The translations under genes were made by a program, and so were the position numbers. Source: Parus major (Eukaryota; Chordata; Aves; Passeriformes; Paridae). From it: DNA of 64,000 nt. This document shows positions 12,739 through 24,000 of the stretch, in pieces (position 1 is the stretch's first letter; every line of letters starts with the position of its first letter). The DNA lies in NCBI RefSeq assembly GCF_001522545.3, contig NC_031799.1:46062485-46126484 (forward strand), given 5' to 3'. Below the pieces are notes generated by a model. It was not told the DNA's origin. It did not search any database and saw nothing but the letters and a program-made list of their open reading frames with translations.

Positions 12739-13069
12739 TCACATATATATATATATATTACAGCACATTACATCGTGAAAGAAAGGTACATGGAAGATAT
12801 CATGAAAGACACATATATGGATATGTTTGTAAATATCTGTTCATGTGGGCTTGACATGAATAGCTACCAAAGTGAAGTATTGGGCTAGTAATCAAACAGA
12901 TCCATACACATGAGTTTTCATTATCAATGTCTCTGTAAGATTCTTGCATTAGTTTTTTAGTTTTCTGATGTTTTGAAAAATTAAGTTGCTGTAAGCTCCA
13001 GTACCCAGAATATGAAGGCAGAAATCAGGAGCATGATTTCTCCTCCAGCTGTATTAGCCTTAGTACTTT
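9838..13069. other. AT-rich spacer with a compound microsatellite
   Basis: There is no gene or interspersed repeat that I can support. The one clear feature is the (AC)n/(AT)n microsatellite at 12697-12758. A 93-codon minus-strand frame at 10285-10566 has no recognisable content. Confidence 0.5.
12697..12758. repeat. Compound (AT)n(AC)n(AT)n microsatellite
   Basis: A core of about 14 uninterrupted AC dinucleotides (12705-12733) is flanked on the left by a short AT run. On the right come a short degenerate AC stretch and about nine AT dinucleotides. Such compound repeats are usually length-polymorphic. Confidence 0.95.
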
Positions 13070-13165
13070 TCACCTGCAAAGTGCTAGATAAATGACATTA
13101 AGTAGATAGGTATTATGGCCTCATTTTACTGGTGAGAAAGCTTGGGATCAGACAACACAGGTAAT
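13070..13165 (-). mobile_element. MIR-like ancient SINE relic
   Basis: The plus strand reads AAGTGCTAGATAAATGAC, then AGATAGGTATTATGG, then CCTCATTTTACTGGTGAG. The last part closely follows the reverse complement of the MIR/CORE-SINE stretch that reads CTCATTTTACAGATGAGGAAACTGAGG. The order of the blocks agrees with a minus-strand MIR. The copy is heavily diverged, as expected for an amniote-wide relic in a bird. A chance match is possible because the conserved core is short. Confidence 0.5.
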
Positions 13166-13169
13166 TTTT

Positions 13170-14156
13170 TGTGAGTACATACAGCATCACAAAAGGCCTC
13201 TTCAGTATTCTACATTAAAACAGAGATCCCAAGAGAGATGGTGTCTTAAGGAACAGAAGTTTTGTGGTGGGGTGAGCCAGTGTGCCTTTCACACCTACTG
13301 TGTTGTGAATTCATATTTGTGCTTGATGACCACTGAAGATTTGCATGAGGATAAAGAATAACAACTGAGTAACACTGATAGGTCAATGATTTTTGGTATT
13401 GTATGGCACTGAAACTGAAGGTTAGAACCTGTGTCCTTTACTTGGAGCAACATAGTTGTGTGGGTTACAGACACACAGAGGCAGTTTTAGAAGAACCCTA
13501 TTAGTGCTAGAAAAACTGTAATAGAGGAATTCTCTGATATGAGACAAAAAAAGAATGCTAGACTTTCAGCCAAGTCACTTGGTTTAACTGCTTGAATTTT
13601 ATCAGCCTGTCAGCACTACTGGTTTGGAAATTCCTGTCCACGTTTAATCAGGAAAATACTTCCTAGGATGTTATAATGCAAGATTCACCTGTTTTTTCAA
13701 CCAAATCAGTTACAGAGCAAATTTACTATATTTGCTTAAGTTGGGCTTTGTCTGCTTGTAAAGGTCTGATCACATTACCCATGCTTTATTGGTCTCCTTT
13801 TCCCTCTAAACCTTCATGGCGTGTGTCTTACAGGCTAAAAACTGTTCCTCTTTCTTTGGATGTCATGGCTGTGTCCCCTTGGGGGCTTCATACAGATGGT
13901 GTTACAGGAAACAGTGAAGTCAGAAATGAATTAAGAGATCCATGTGTTACAGCACAGCTGCCACTGATCTGCTGGAAAGATGGATCTTGCCTTTCATGGG
14001 AATCCACAGGTTGCAGTAGAGAGAAAGGAGCAGAAAGCTAGCACAGCTGTTGGAACTGGTTGCAAAGATGCTCCCTTCTGGGGATCCCCACAGTTTGTAC
14101 AGCAGTCAGTGTTGGTGCCTTCTCTCAGCTCTGTCCTCAGAGCAGCAGTGAGAGGG
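13170..14156. other. Spacer between MIR-like relic and solo LTR
   Basis: AT-rich sequence grading into more balanced composition next to the LTR. A 121-codon plus-strand frame at 13676-14041 has no recognisable domain and no clear splice context, and I treat it as chance. Confidence 0.45.
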
Positions 14157-14162
14157 GATACC
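14157..14162. repeat. Left target-site duplication of the solo LTR
   Basis: GATACC lies immediately before the LTR's first base and is repeated exactly at 14777-14782, immediately after its last base. Six bases is the length expected for class II (betaretrovirus-like, ERVK) integration. Confidence 0.85.
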
Positions 14163-14249
14163 TGTAGGAGACGCTTTCTGGGGACGGTCAGAGACACGGC
14201 AAAGACCTCTATAATCGAGTTAGGTGTTAGAAATTTATTTCAGGGCGTG

Positions 14250-14253
<4 letters not shown>

Positions 14254-14283
<30 letters not shown>
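14254..14283. repeat. (GA)n microsatellite inside the LTR
   Basis: About 15 uninterrupted AG dinucleotides (CT on the LTR's sense strand) lie just upstream of the LTR poly(A) signal. It probably expanded after, or is typical of, this LTR subfamily. Confidence 0.9.
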
Positions 14284-14285
<2 letters not shown>

Positions 14286-14454
14286 TGCTATGAGCCAGCA
14301 GATAGAGCTCAAGGCGGGCTCAGGGAGAGCAATACAAAAGAGGGTAAGATACGAATACATGAGTTTAAGACTTAAGATTTCTACAAAAGAGAGTTACAGA
14401 ACATAACAGAAGTGAGAGAGCCGGAAAAAGAGAGCGAGCTCTTCTATACCACTA

Positions 14455-14465
14455 CTTATATAACC
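14455..14465 (-). promoter_or_regulatory. TATA-like box of the solo LTR
   Basis: On the minus strand the sequence reads GGTTATATAAG, upstream of the LTR's R region and about 220 bases before its AATAAA. The placement fits a retroviral U3 promoter. Whether it is active is unknown. Confidence 0.5.
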
Positions 14466-14776
14466 TATACCTTTGAATATTCTATTCCTTTACTAACCAA
14501 TCTTTCTAAGTATACTAATATAGTAACATTTGTGTACAACCTATAGAAATCGCTATTTTTGCATATTTTTAGTTATCTCAGGGTCCTTCAGACCTTTCCT
14601 TATAAGGCTGGGATGAGGGGTCTCAGCTTGGTTTTATTGCAGGAAGGAATGTGTTCTGGCATACCAGCCCGGTTTCTTTGAATTATTCAAACCGTGCTAT
14701 CATTCGTATTTCTTCCTTAGCCTTTCTGGCTACAAAGTCATATTTATAATTTCTTTCTAATTCTACCTTCCCAACA

Positions 14777-14782
14777 GATACC
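14777..14782. repeat. Right target-site duplication of the solo LTR
   Basis: An exact second copy of GATACC directly abuts the terminal CA of the LTR. Confidence 0.85.
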
Positions 14783-14986
14783 CCTGAAAAGCAACACGCA
14801 GGGCTGCATTAGCCTCTGTGCTCTCTGGGTTGCAGGGAAGCAGGTGAAATACTATGGAAGAAAAACTTTGTTACCTTTCTGTCGTGTTTATGTAACTGTT
14901 GTGTTATGACAGAGTGTGTGCTTCTAGGGATGGCCTTTTGCAGTCTGGGATATCTCTTCTCTTGTTACCCCTGGTAGATTCAGAGT

Positions 14987-15007
14987 GGTAACTTTTTCAA
15001 AGTTACC
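14987..15007. repeat. Perfect 9-bp inverted repeat
   Basis: GGTAACTTT and AAAGTTACC are separated by three bases, a potential small hairpin or palindromic binding site. It lies about 210 bp right of the solo LTR. I assign no function. Confidence 0.6.
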
Positions 15008-18000
15008 AAAGTTACTGAAACTTTCCCTGGAGTGTGCTGTTATAGTTCTACCCATCTGTTTACTTGAACACTTGCTTTAAGACCCCAAATTAATTATTAT
15101 ATTTTGATAAGTACTTTCTTTGCCTAATCAGGTACTAGCCATTCATAGTGAGACTAAGGTGCTTTACTGTTGCATGGGAAGGTTGTGTAAACTGAAAGCA
15201 TTCAATGAAAATGTATTCAGAAATTGTATTAACTCTCTGTGACTGAGATAAATTCATACAGAGATGGATATTTGAAGGCTGGTTGCTGCAATAACCAAAG
15301 TCCTCATTTTGTATGCAGCTGGAATGTGCTAAATTTCTTATACATTTGCACACTCAATTTATAAGGCTGCTTTTGAAAGTTTAGTCTAAGTTATATATAA
15401 GTCTAATACAGGTATTGTGTCTGATAAAGCATGTTGAGAAAGTTTATAATCAAACTTTCCTCAGAGCCTCTAAGGAGTAGCTAAAACATCCTTCTTGGAG
15501 AACAACACCCTGTAAGAGGCAAATAATTTAACAGCAGTCAGAAAGTGCTTTTAATACACAATACCTATATGTGTTGAGGAGAGGGATTTTACTGTATCCT
15601 ATTATCATGATGTGAAGCCAATATACCAGCTGAATTTAACTGAATATGGATTAGGCTTTCTGGAAGTAATTAATGACTATTTATAAGTCATCCTTTCAGT
15701 AAATGTGAAGCTGCTGGTTTTGCCACAAGATTTTTTTTTTTATTACTGCTGTTGATAAATGATTAAGGAATGATAATTTCCAAATGCTTGAAGTATCTTT
15801 TCTTGTCCATAAATGAAGAAAACACAGAAGTTCTGTGATGTCCTAGGCCTGTATGTTAATAATGAACTGTTTGGTATATAGGCAACTGCTCTTGGACAAA
15901 ATCTGTCAGGTAGAAATGAAAGGAAAAAAACTTTCTATGTGTTTGGAGATTTTCCTGGATAGTTTGTTGCGGTTTTTTTTCTAAAACAAATGAAATTTTT
16001 AAAATATTTTGAAACATAACTTAATATCTTGTATATTGTGAACATTTCACAAAGAAACAAGAAAAGGATAAAGAACTCGTTTGACTGAGAAAATTATATT
16101 CACTTCAAAATGTTGGCAGCCTTGTCTATAAACATGAAAAAAGAAAAATAGAGTGAGTTCTTCTCACTCTGGCATCTGAGCAGTTCCTTTTTGGCAAAAT
16201 GTGTTGTGCGTGAATGAACAGGATTATTCTCAAGAGCATATCCATATGTCTGTATATTATATAACATGTATGAGTACCTATTACATAATATGTATGAAAT
16301 ATAGATATATACACACACACATAATTTTTATTGTTGATTTAGCAGCACAGCAAAAAATCAGAGGCAAATCTCTCAAAACTCCATGGAATAAAAAGCTGAC
16401 ACTTTAAAATATGGTAGAATCATTTTCTTCAGGCAGGAGTGTAACGCCTGATCACTTAACCTCATTTACACTGCTTTAGGATTATTTCTTTACTTTTAAT
16501 TTATGGGATGTTGGTATTGTTTGAGAGATCAGCTTACAGCAACTTAATTTTTCGAAACATCAGAAAACTAGGAAAACTAGAAAACTAGGAAACTAATACC
16601 AGAATTTTACAGACTGCTTCATCTTATTCAGAATACTTTTTACCTGATGTATTGTTGTATTTAAATACAACAGGTATTTAAAAAAATAAAAAGGAAACAA
16701 AACAGACCCCTAGCAACAACAACAACAAAACCAGGCCAGTTAGGATTGCATTTTTGTGGTAGAATTTCCCTTTCTTTTCTTTAACCCCTTTAAAGTTTTC
16801 TTATAGTTAGGAATTTTTACATTATTGTTTTCTACCTTATCCCATGTATTTTTAATAAAAATTAATGTATCTTTAATGAATACTTGTGAGTGCTACTGGC
16901 TGAAATGAGGTTGCAGATATCATAGACTGAGTTTAAATTTGGATGTTTGGAATTGGGGGTTTAAAAATTTTTATTGTTTCTAAGGAGTTCCTCATATTTG
17001 TTCATGATTCCTGGTCATAAATGACCTGATCTCAGGTGTCCCTGCTTTGAGGAGGATGTCATAACAGATGTCTTCAACCATTAGAGTTTTCTGTTTGTGC
17101 AGAAACAAGAAATCCACATCTGGGAACAGCTTAAGGGCTATGAGGCCACACCTGTGATTTCTTGCAAAGGCTGAGGAAGCTCACTTAGCAGTTTGTTCTG
17201 CAGACGTGGCACTCTCAGGTGGCAGAATCAGCCCTGCAACCATATTTATCCCTGCAGTAACCCCAAAGGCTTCAGCCATGGTGATGCTCGATCAGCTTTG
17301 CTAGTTGCTTGTGTTTACTCATAGACTTCCTGATAATGTATTAATTAAAATTAGGGGTGCATAACAGCACGGATGTTGGATTAGACCCTTTTGCTGCTTG
17401 GAGAGTCAGTGAATTCTGTTTTATTCTTGTTTTCACTTTCTATTTTTTCAATAGAGGCACAATATTAAAAGTATGATGCTTAAGAAAACAAGTAATTAGA
17501 AAGCAAGTTCATATTTCTTCATTATTTTTCACAAAACAGAAGCCAGTTTAATTCCCTCTTCTTCCTTTTGCTTGTGGTTCTTGTCCTAAAATCTTAGTTT
17601 AGCATCTGGAGTGGTAGACCTTTACTAGTTCTGATTCACTTTCTATGCATTTACTCTGTCTTTTTTGAGAGTTAGGATTTTACCAAATACTGAGGCATTT
17701 CTTACTCTACAGAAGTTCAGTCATACATTTAAATTCTAAAATAGGACTTGAAATGAGAGATGTGAATGCAGAAAGGCCTGGAGTATTAGCCCAGAGGTTC
17801 TTCATAACTTTGCACTCTACAGGACAGAGCTGTCTGCACAGAAAGGCTTTTGAAATATAGGGTGGCATGAGATCCTAGAGTACATGGCTATAATAATTCA
17901 CTAATAAGAGAAGTAGACATAAAAGAAATTATTTCATATTAAATGACTTTTAAAAAAAATACCTGTATTATTTAATATTCTGTATCTGGATGCTCAAGTA

Positions 18001-20929
18001 CAGAGGTAGTGCTGCTGTGTCTATTCATGCTATTTAATGTTTCCTTTTATGGATAATAAATCTCAAAATTGTATTATCTTAACAAACATTTAATTTAATT
18101 GAACTACACACATACATGTATCTGGTCACATGTATAGAGCCTTTAAGAAAACATAAAGATAAGGTAATATAAATGACTAGAATAAGCAATGGGTTTTTTC
18201 CTTCATTATTGAGGGTAAGTGTTCATCATCATATGCAAAGGAAGTTTTTTTATTTCAATTATAGAACTTTTCGGGGAAAGGAGAACTGCATTTATAGGAC
18301 AATATGGGTGTTGAATCTGTTTAGATTATTCTGTGGAGTCTTAAAAGAGGCAGATGTTTGAAAAACTGTCAGTAACAGGTTCAGTAATATTCCCCTAAAG
18401 AGCTAGGTCTCTGTTTTTAGAAGTCTAGAAGAGAAAGGCAAGGCATATGCGTGCAGAATGCAGCTGGAACAGCATCCTTAGGAGAGCTGCCTAGCTTACA
18501 ATAAATACAGCTGACTTATGCAGCAGTATGCAACTTTGTTTGATCTTGATTGAGCTTGTCAGTTAGTTCGGTGGAAGTGGACTTTTCAGAAGGACTGACG
18601 GGTGTGTTTACACTGTGGTCACTCCTATGGACACACCTGAGTTAAGCTATTGAAAGGGATGCTGCTGGCAGAATTGCAGCACTGAGTGCAGTGCAGGCCA
18701 CTGCACGAATGTTTACTCAGCTGGTGGAGTGGAAGGTTTGCAGTCTGCTGAGTTTCATGCTACCACTGCCACTGGCATGCAAATATTTTAAGGGATGTGG
18801 ATGTACAAACACTGTCCAACTGTCCAAAACTTCATCTTGGTCTCCTTTGGAGGATGTGGAGCTGCTAAAATTGTATTAAAATGAGTTGCAAAGATCTTCC
18901 ATGTGGCACTGAATGAGTAAGTTTCAGAACCTTTTGACAATCAGTCTGAGAGATGGATCCAGTTAGCTGGGGGTAACAGTGGTAAACAATAATGTGGCTT
19001 CTGAGACTGGACCTAGAACCTAAACTCAAGAAGTAGTTATTCTATTGACCTGACTGGTTTTCTTGATTCCACTGACAGACTAAGTGTAACTTTACATAGA
19101 ATAGCTTCAGAATAGCTGAGTGCTCCTGAAACTGCTGCCTTTTTAACTTTTCGAAGAGCAGCTCTTTCTTCCGTAGTGTTATCACCTGTCAAGCAGAATT
19201 TAAATCCTAATGCAACCTACCAGATTGAAATTTTACAGTGAAACTTATTGCAAATTCCACCACTTTCTCACGATCTTCAGCATGACTCTAAAAGATAGAA
19301 AATAGTATTTTGCAATCTCTTTTGACAGGAATCTACTGGTCTCATGATGCCCGCACCCATCATGGGAGCAAGTAATTCAGTTTTTCATTATCAATGTGGC
19401 TTGCACAGGTAATTGCCAAAACAAACATAGGGTTGTGTTGCTGAATGGAGAGATTACATCTGTAGGATTGTAACCACTCCCAAGTTTGGTCGTAGAAATA
19501 ATTACTAGTGTCCTGCATGTGCACATCCTATTCTTTGAGGGGTTTTGGTTTGGATTTTGAAGTATTGTAGGGGTGTGAGGAGAGCAGAAACACTTGTCAT
19601 AGGAGAATTACCCTGGTGTCAGTGACATTTAGGCAAAATGTATCTTCTTTCTTAATGTGTAATCTTAGCGAAATCTGAGATCTCTATCCACGGATGGAGG
19701 CACTGCTTTATTCTGAAAAACTCTTTTGGGACATCTTTTTGTTGTTATACAACATTATATTTGATTCTCAACTTCAGTTTGGAAGAAATGCAAAAAAAGT
19801 CCATTTGGGGTCCATTCCAAAGGTACATGTTTGATGAAGGTCTAATGCATAACCATCAGCCAGCTTGCTCTCAGGACCTGTTTCAAACACTGGCCCAGTA
19901 CTGACACAAAAGTGTGTGTCATTCTAAGACTATAACTACAATAAATAAGCTGCAATCTCAAATATGAGTATGTTGGACACACTTAGGTAAGCATTTCATA
20001 AGCCAGAAAATACTCTGGTTTACCTTTGTTACCTATGAGTACCTATGAGAATTTATTAGCTGGACTTCCCAGATCATTGGTGTATGACAGATAAAAATGC
20101 AGGATAATTGTAGGGAACATACCCCTTCCTTTTGGAATCCTTTTTTATTTGTAAATATTGGAAGAATGGGAGTATCTGGTGGCTTTTTCCTTAAACAGTG
20201 TGTCACACCTTTAGAAGAGAGTTTCCTTGATTTAGACTCTCATGATTTGTCCTAGTTGCAGTAAATCTGTGGGACCCTTTAGAAAGCACTGCAGTCTGAC
20301 TGCATTCAATGTATTTGTCACCACTGACCACCATTAATTGAAATACAGATTAAAGGAGCCCTTGTCAAGGCTCATATTTCTCTTAAATAAGCAGAATTAA
20401 AGTATTGGGAATTTTCTTTGGAGAAGTACTGTAGCTTTGCTTTCCATTCTTGCTTTAGTAATTATTCAGGAACAATTAGAGAAACAGATTCATCCTGAGC
20501 ATTGTTTAACTTGTGTAACCTACTTCTGTACACTTGTGTGTTACAAAGAAACCCCTGGGTTTCTTTCAGATAGATAGTAGAGAAAAGTCTGTTTGAAAGA
20601 CCACATCAATTTGTTTCATAAGAGAGTCTGTACAATGTATATCAAATTGTCTCAAAAAAAGGAGCCAGAACTACTACATGAAAGCATCAAAGCCAACATT
20701 AATATACATTGTACGCTTCACATTATCTCAGTAACTTCTCATGCTTCCTGGGACATGTTCTCTGTTTGCAATAACCTGATTTTTCTGTCTTACCTAACTT
20801 TCTTGCATTTTTAACCAACAACTAGCTCTGATATTAATCATATGTAATGCTTCCTTCATTCATGATAGAGATCCTCTTTTAGCTGAAGTTATTAAATACT
20901 CAGGAATGCCTCCTTCCGAGTGTCTTGTC

Positions 20930-21046
20930 CTTATCTTAAAATTCTTTAATCTTAAAAATTATATTAATTAAATACTTAGATTTTAAAATCTTAAAATATT
21001 ATCTTAAAATCCTTATCTTTAAAATATTTAAATACAGTTTAAAATT
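20930..21046. repeat. AT-rich low-complexity tract
   Basis: The motif TCTTAAAAT and close variants recur irregularly across about 115 bp in an otherwise pure A/T context. It is a degenerate simple repeat. Confidence 0.65.
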
Positions 21047-24000
21047 CATAAACTTTCAATCACTTATATATTTGCTCAGTTTTATCTTAAAAATGCCCCA
21101 TGGTCTCCTTCAATTTGAGATCCAAATAAAAAGTAAACACAGTTTTCTACAATTGATAGCACTTAAGGTGTGATGGGCTACCAATTAGAGAAATTGAATT
21201 AAAATACTTAATTCACAATTTATTGTAATGTATTAATAACATGCTGTGATAAGCAGATGCTATGTGTGAGTGAGATCAGGAGTTGCAATAAATAGCTGAT
21301 GCCTGATACTGAATTTTGAATATTTACTTCTTCACATATTTCAAGATGCAACTTCCTATATAAAGCAGAGGGTAAAAAAAGTTAGTTTTGTAATTTTGGC
21401 AATCTACAGGCTTGAGCAATGGTACTTTGATTACTCTTACTGTGTTTTCTAGGCATTCCTTCAATTTGGAGAGTAGTGATGGAAGTGAAAAAGTGGTGAA
21501 AGGGATTTATTGTCTGCAATTATTCTCATTAAAAGTGATCCTAAAAGACAGTGGGGATCCTTCTGTTTCCTCTCACTCTGGCTTTTTTCTACTGTGCCTC
21601 TTGTCTGCTTACAAACCTCTGTAAGCATATGGACAAAGGTAAGACAGTATTTCTTTCAAAACCAGGGGTAGAAAACTGTTAACGCTTTTCCCCTTATGCA
21701 ATCGTAAGGGTGTGTAAACAAGTTTAAAGGAGTTTTGGAGTGTAGAGCCAAGAAGCAAGGGAAAAGAGTGAAGCAGAGCAGTCTGGAGCTGAAGAGGAGT
21801 TTTTCATTCAGCAGCAGGTATAGTGTGTGTCAGAAAAGCAGCTGGCTTCCTCAGTCTTTCCTTAGAGACCACAAATAAGACAAAACCAGGTCAGGAGTCT
21901 GGTTGTGATCTTCTGTGGGATAGTGTTTCCCCACTAGCTGCTCATGGGGGCACCAAGCAGTTTCCTCTTGTAAGGCCACTGTAATGGTGGGCTGAGTAAA
22001 ACCTTACTGGGGCCCAGTATGGAGTAAATTGGTAGGGGAATAATTCAACACAAGCAAAGTGCACACTACCTCATTTTATAATAGGTTCCCACATAGGAAA
22101 GCTGGTACTTGCACCTCCAAACAACACATGCAGCCAAGTTCTCTAGATGACTTCAGCTGGTGACAGCCTCGATTGTTTGTGCTCTTTAAGTGTGGTTCTG
22201 CCCTTGCAATCTTCTGTGTGGAAGAATGGAGTTGCCTCATTTACTATTTTTTCTGCTCTTTGTAGTCAGCCCTTTCTGACAGTTAGCTAATAAAAAAGTT
22301 CACTGTCTTTCTTCTGGTGATGCTGATCTATCAGACACCATTAAAGGTAATAAATCAAGTGTTCAATGCTTCTGGGGAATAGGTTTTCCTGTGGAATAAC
22401 TCACATACATACTCAGTGGTTTTTCAAGTATCAGTTGTCCCCACTCTCACTTCAACTCTTATCCTCTGTAAAATGTAGGAAGACCAGATTCTCTACTGTA
22501 CCTTATTTAAGTCTTCACTTTTGCATTCTGTCGACTGAGTAATACAAATACCTATCAGGTTTGTATTGTAAAGACAAGCTTTCTTATTACTGAAAGCATG
22601 GTGTAGTTCTTGCCTTCCCCTAAGTTGTTGCTATTTTTCTCTTATGGTGCAGACTTTTTTTCATCTTTTATGGGTAACAAATACAGTTCAAAGTCTTTTA
22701 AATTCTTTTGAAGAACGTAATCACTCTTCCATTTATGGGACCTATGGGAGAAATCTTGTTTAGTCATCATTATTTTAATTTTTGAAGTTCATGCTTAGAA
22801 TCTTCTGGAAAAATATCTAAATGCACATCTGTTGACATGTTTGCCTTTTATAATAAGTAACTTTCACATTTGGTAATTGGCTATGAATTTGAGCATTTCC
22901 TGCTTTCTCTAGAGGCAAGCTTATCTGAGATTTAAGGTTATGGTTAGTATCATATCCCACAGGAAATGTTATAAGGATGTTATCAAGAATATCTTAAAGA
23001 TTTCTGCATTGGAGGAACAGATCAAGTCCTGCATTTTTACCCTGTAATTACTTATTCATAGAATCTTTTGAGCTGTCAATGCATGATAGGGAATATTCTC
23101 ATTAAAACTATAAAATTATTGCCTATATATTTTAAGTGTTGTAGCTACCCTTTTAAGGTGATTTTAAACTACTTGAAGGAGGTAGATGATTTTCTTTCCA
23201 CCCGTGAAACCTTAATGCATTTTCTTACTAATACAAATGATCCAAGAAAGGAGTTATTATTGATGCTAGCTCAATCCTTTTTTTTCCTCTGAAAGACCTG
23301 TTTCAGTTTGGATGGCTTGTTATGTCACTCAACTCAGCTGTGTGAACACTTCCAGCTGAAGGCTTTGTCTGGAGGAGCTTCAATACAGCAGCTTTTATTT
23401 GCAGTTCATTTTCTGTCATATTCAATGAAATTCAACAGATTTCTGAGTTAGGATCAGGCTCACAGTTTATTCCAAATATTTTTCTTATGATCTGGCATTT
23501 GTGGTCTTGGTGGAAATGCATGCATTTTAACTACCAGTTGAAAAGAAAAATACGCTTCACAGAGCTGCAGTCCTCATCACCGTGTCTTGGTAATTAATGG
23601 CTTATTATATATACCTGGGGAAATTGCACAGTCCATGAAACAGTTTCCAAAGCTGAAAGATAATAACTACTTTTTGGATGGATATTGAACACCTTCAATC
23701 CTTAGCAACTTTTGCAGGACGAAAGAAGGCATAGGACAAACAGGAGGTGCTTAATATTTTACAAGGTCAAATGAAATTAAAATAAAAGAAATACCTTACA
23801 TAAATCCATCTAGACATGTGGTATCTCTTAGACACATTTTTGTCTATTTAATGAATCCAAGGATGTCAAACAAGTCAACGTCATCCCAGTCCGAATTGAG
23901 ATCAGTGATTTCTGTGTTTTACATTTCTTTTACTTGTGGCTAGAATTTAGCCTGCATGTCAATGAATACTTTTAGTTTTACAGAGTCAATGCCATATCAT

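Larger units (their letters stand above)
14163..14776 (-). mobile_element. Solo LTR, class II (ERVK-like) endogenous retrovirus
   Basis: This 614-bp element begins TGTAGGAGAC and ends CTTCCCAACA, so it has the TG...CA ends of an LTR, and is bounded by the exact 6-bp duplication GATACC. The orientation is minus. Read that way it starts TGTTGGGAAGG, which fits ERVK LTRs of birds. It has a TATA-like TATATAA (plus 14457-14463), then an AATAAA poly(A) signal (plus 14234-14239), and about 70 bases of U5 before the end. A (GA)n run sits just upstream of the poly(A) signal, between it and the TATA box. No internal retroviral sequence flanks it, so it is the product of recombination between two LTRs of a former provirus. 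The exact duplication suggests a fairly recent insertion. Confidence 0.9.

Noticed and set aside
13676..14041. 121-codon plus-strand frame
   Set aside because: No recognisable family, splice context or promoter. The length is within chance for 64 kb.
14224..14406. Short plus-strand frame with an Arg-Glu repeat
   Set aside because: It is translated from the (GA)n microsatellite inside the solo LTR.
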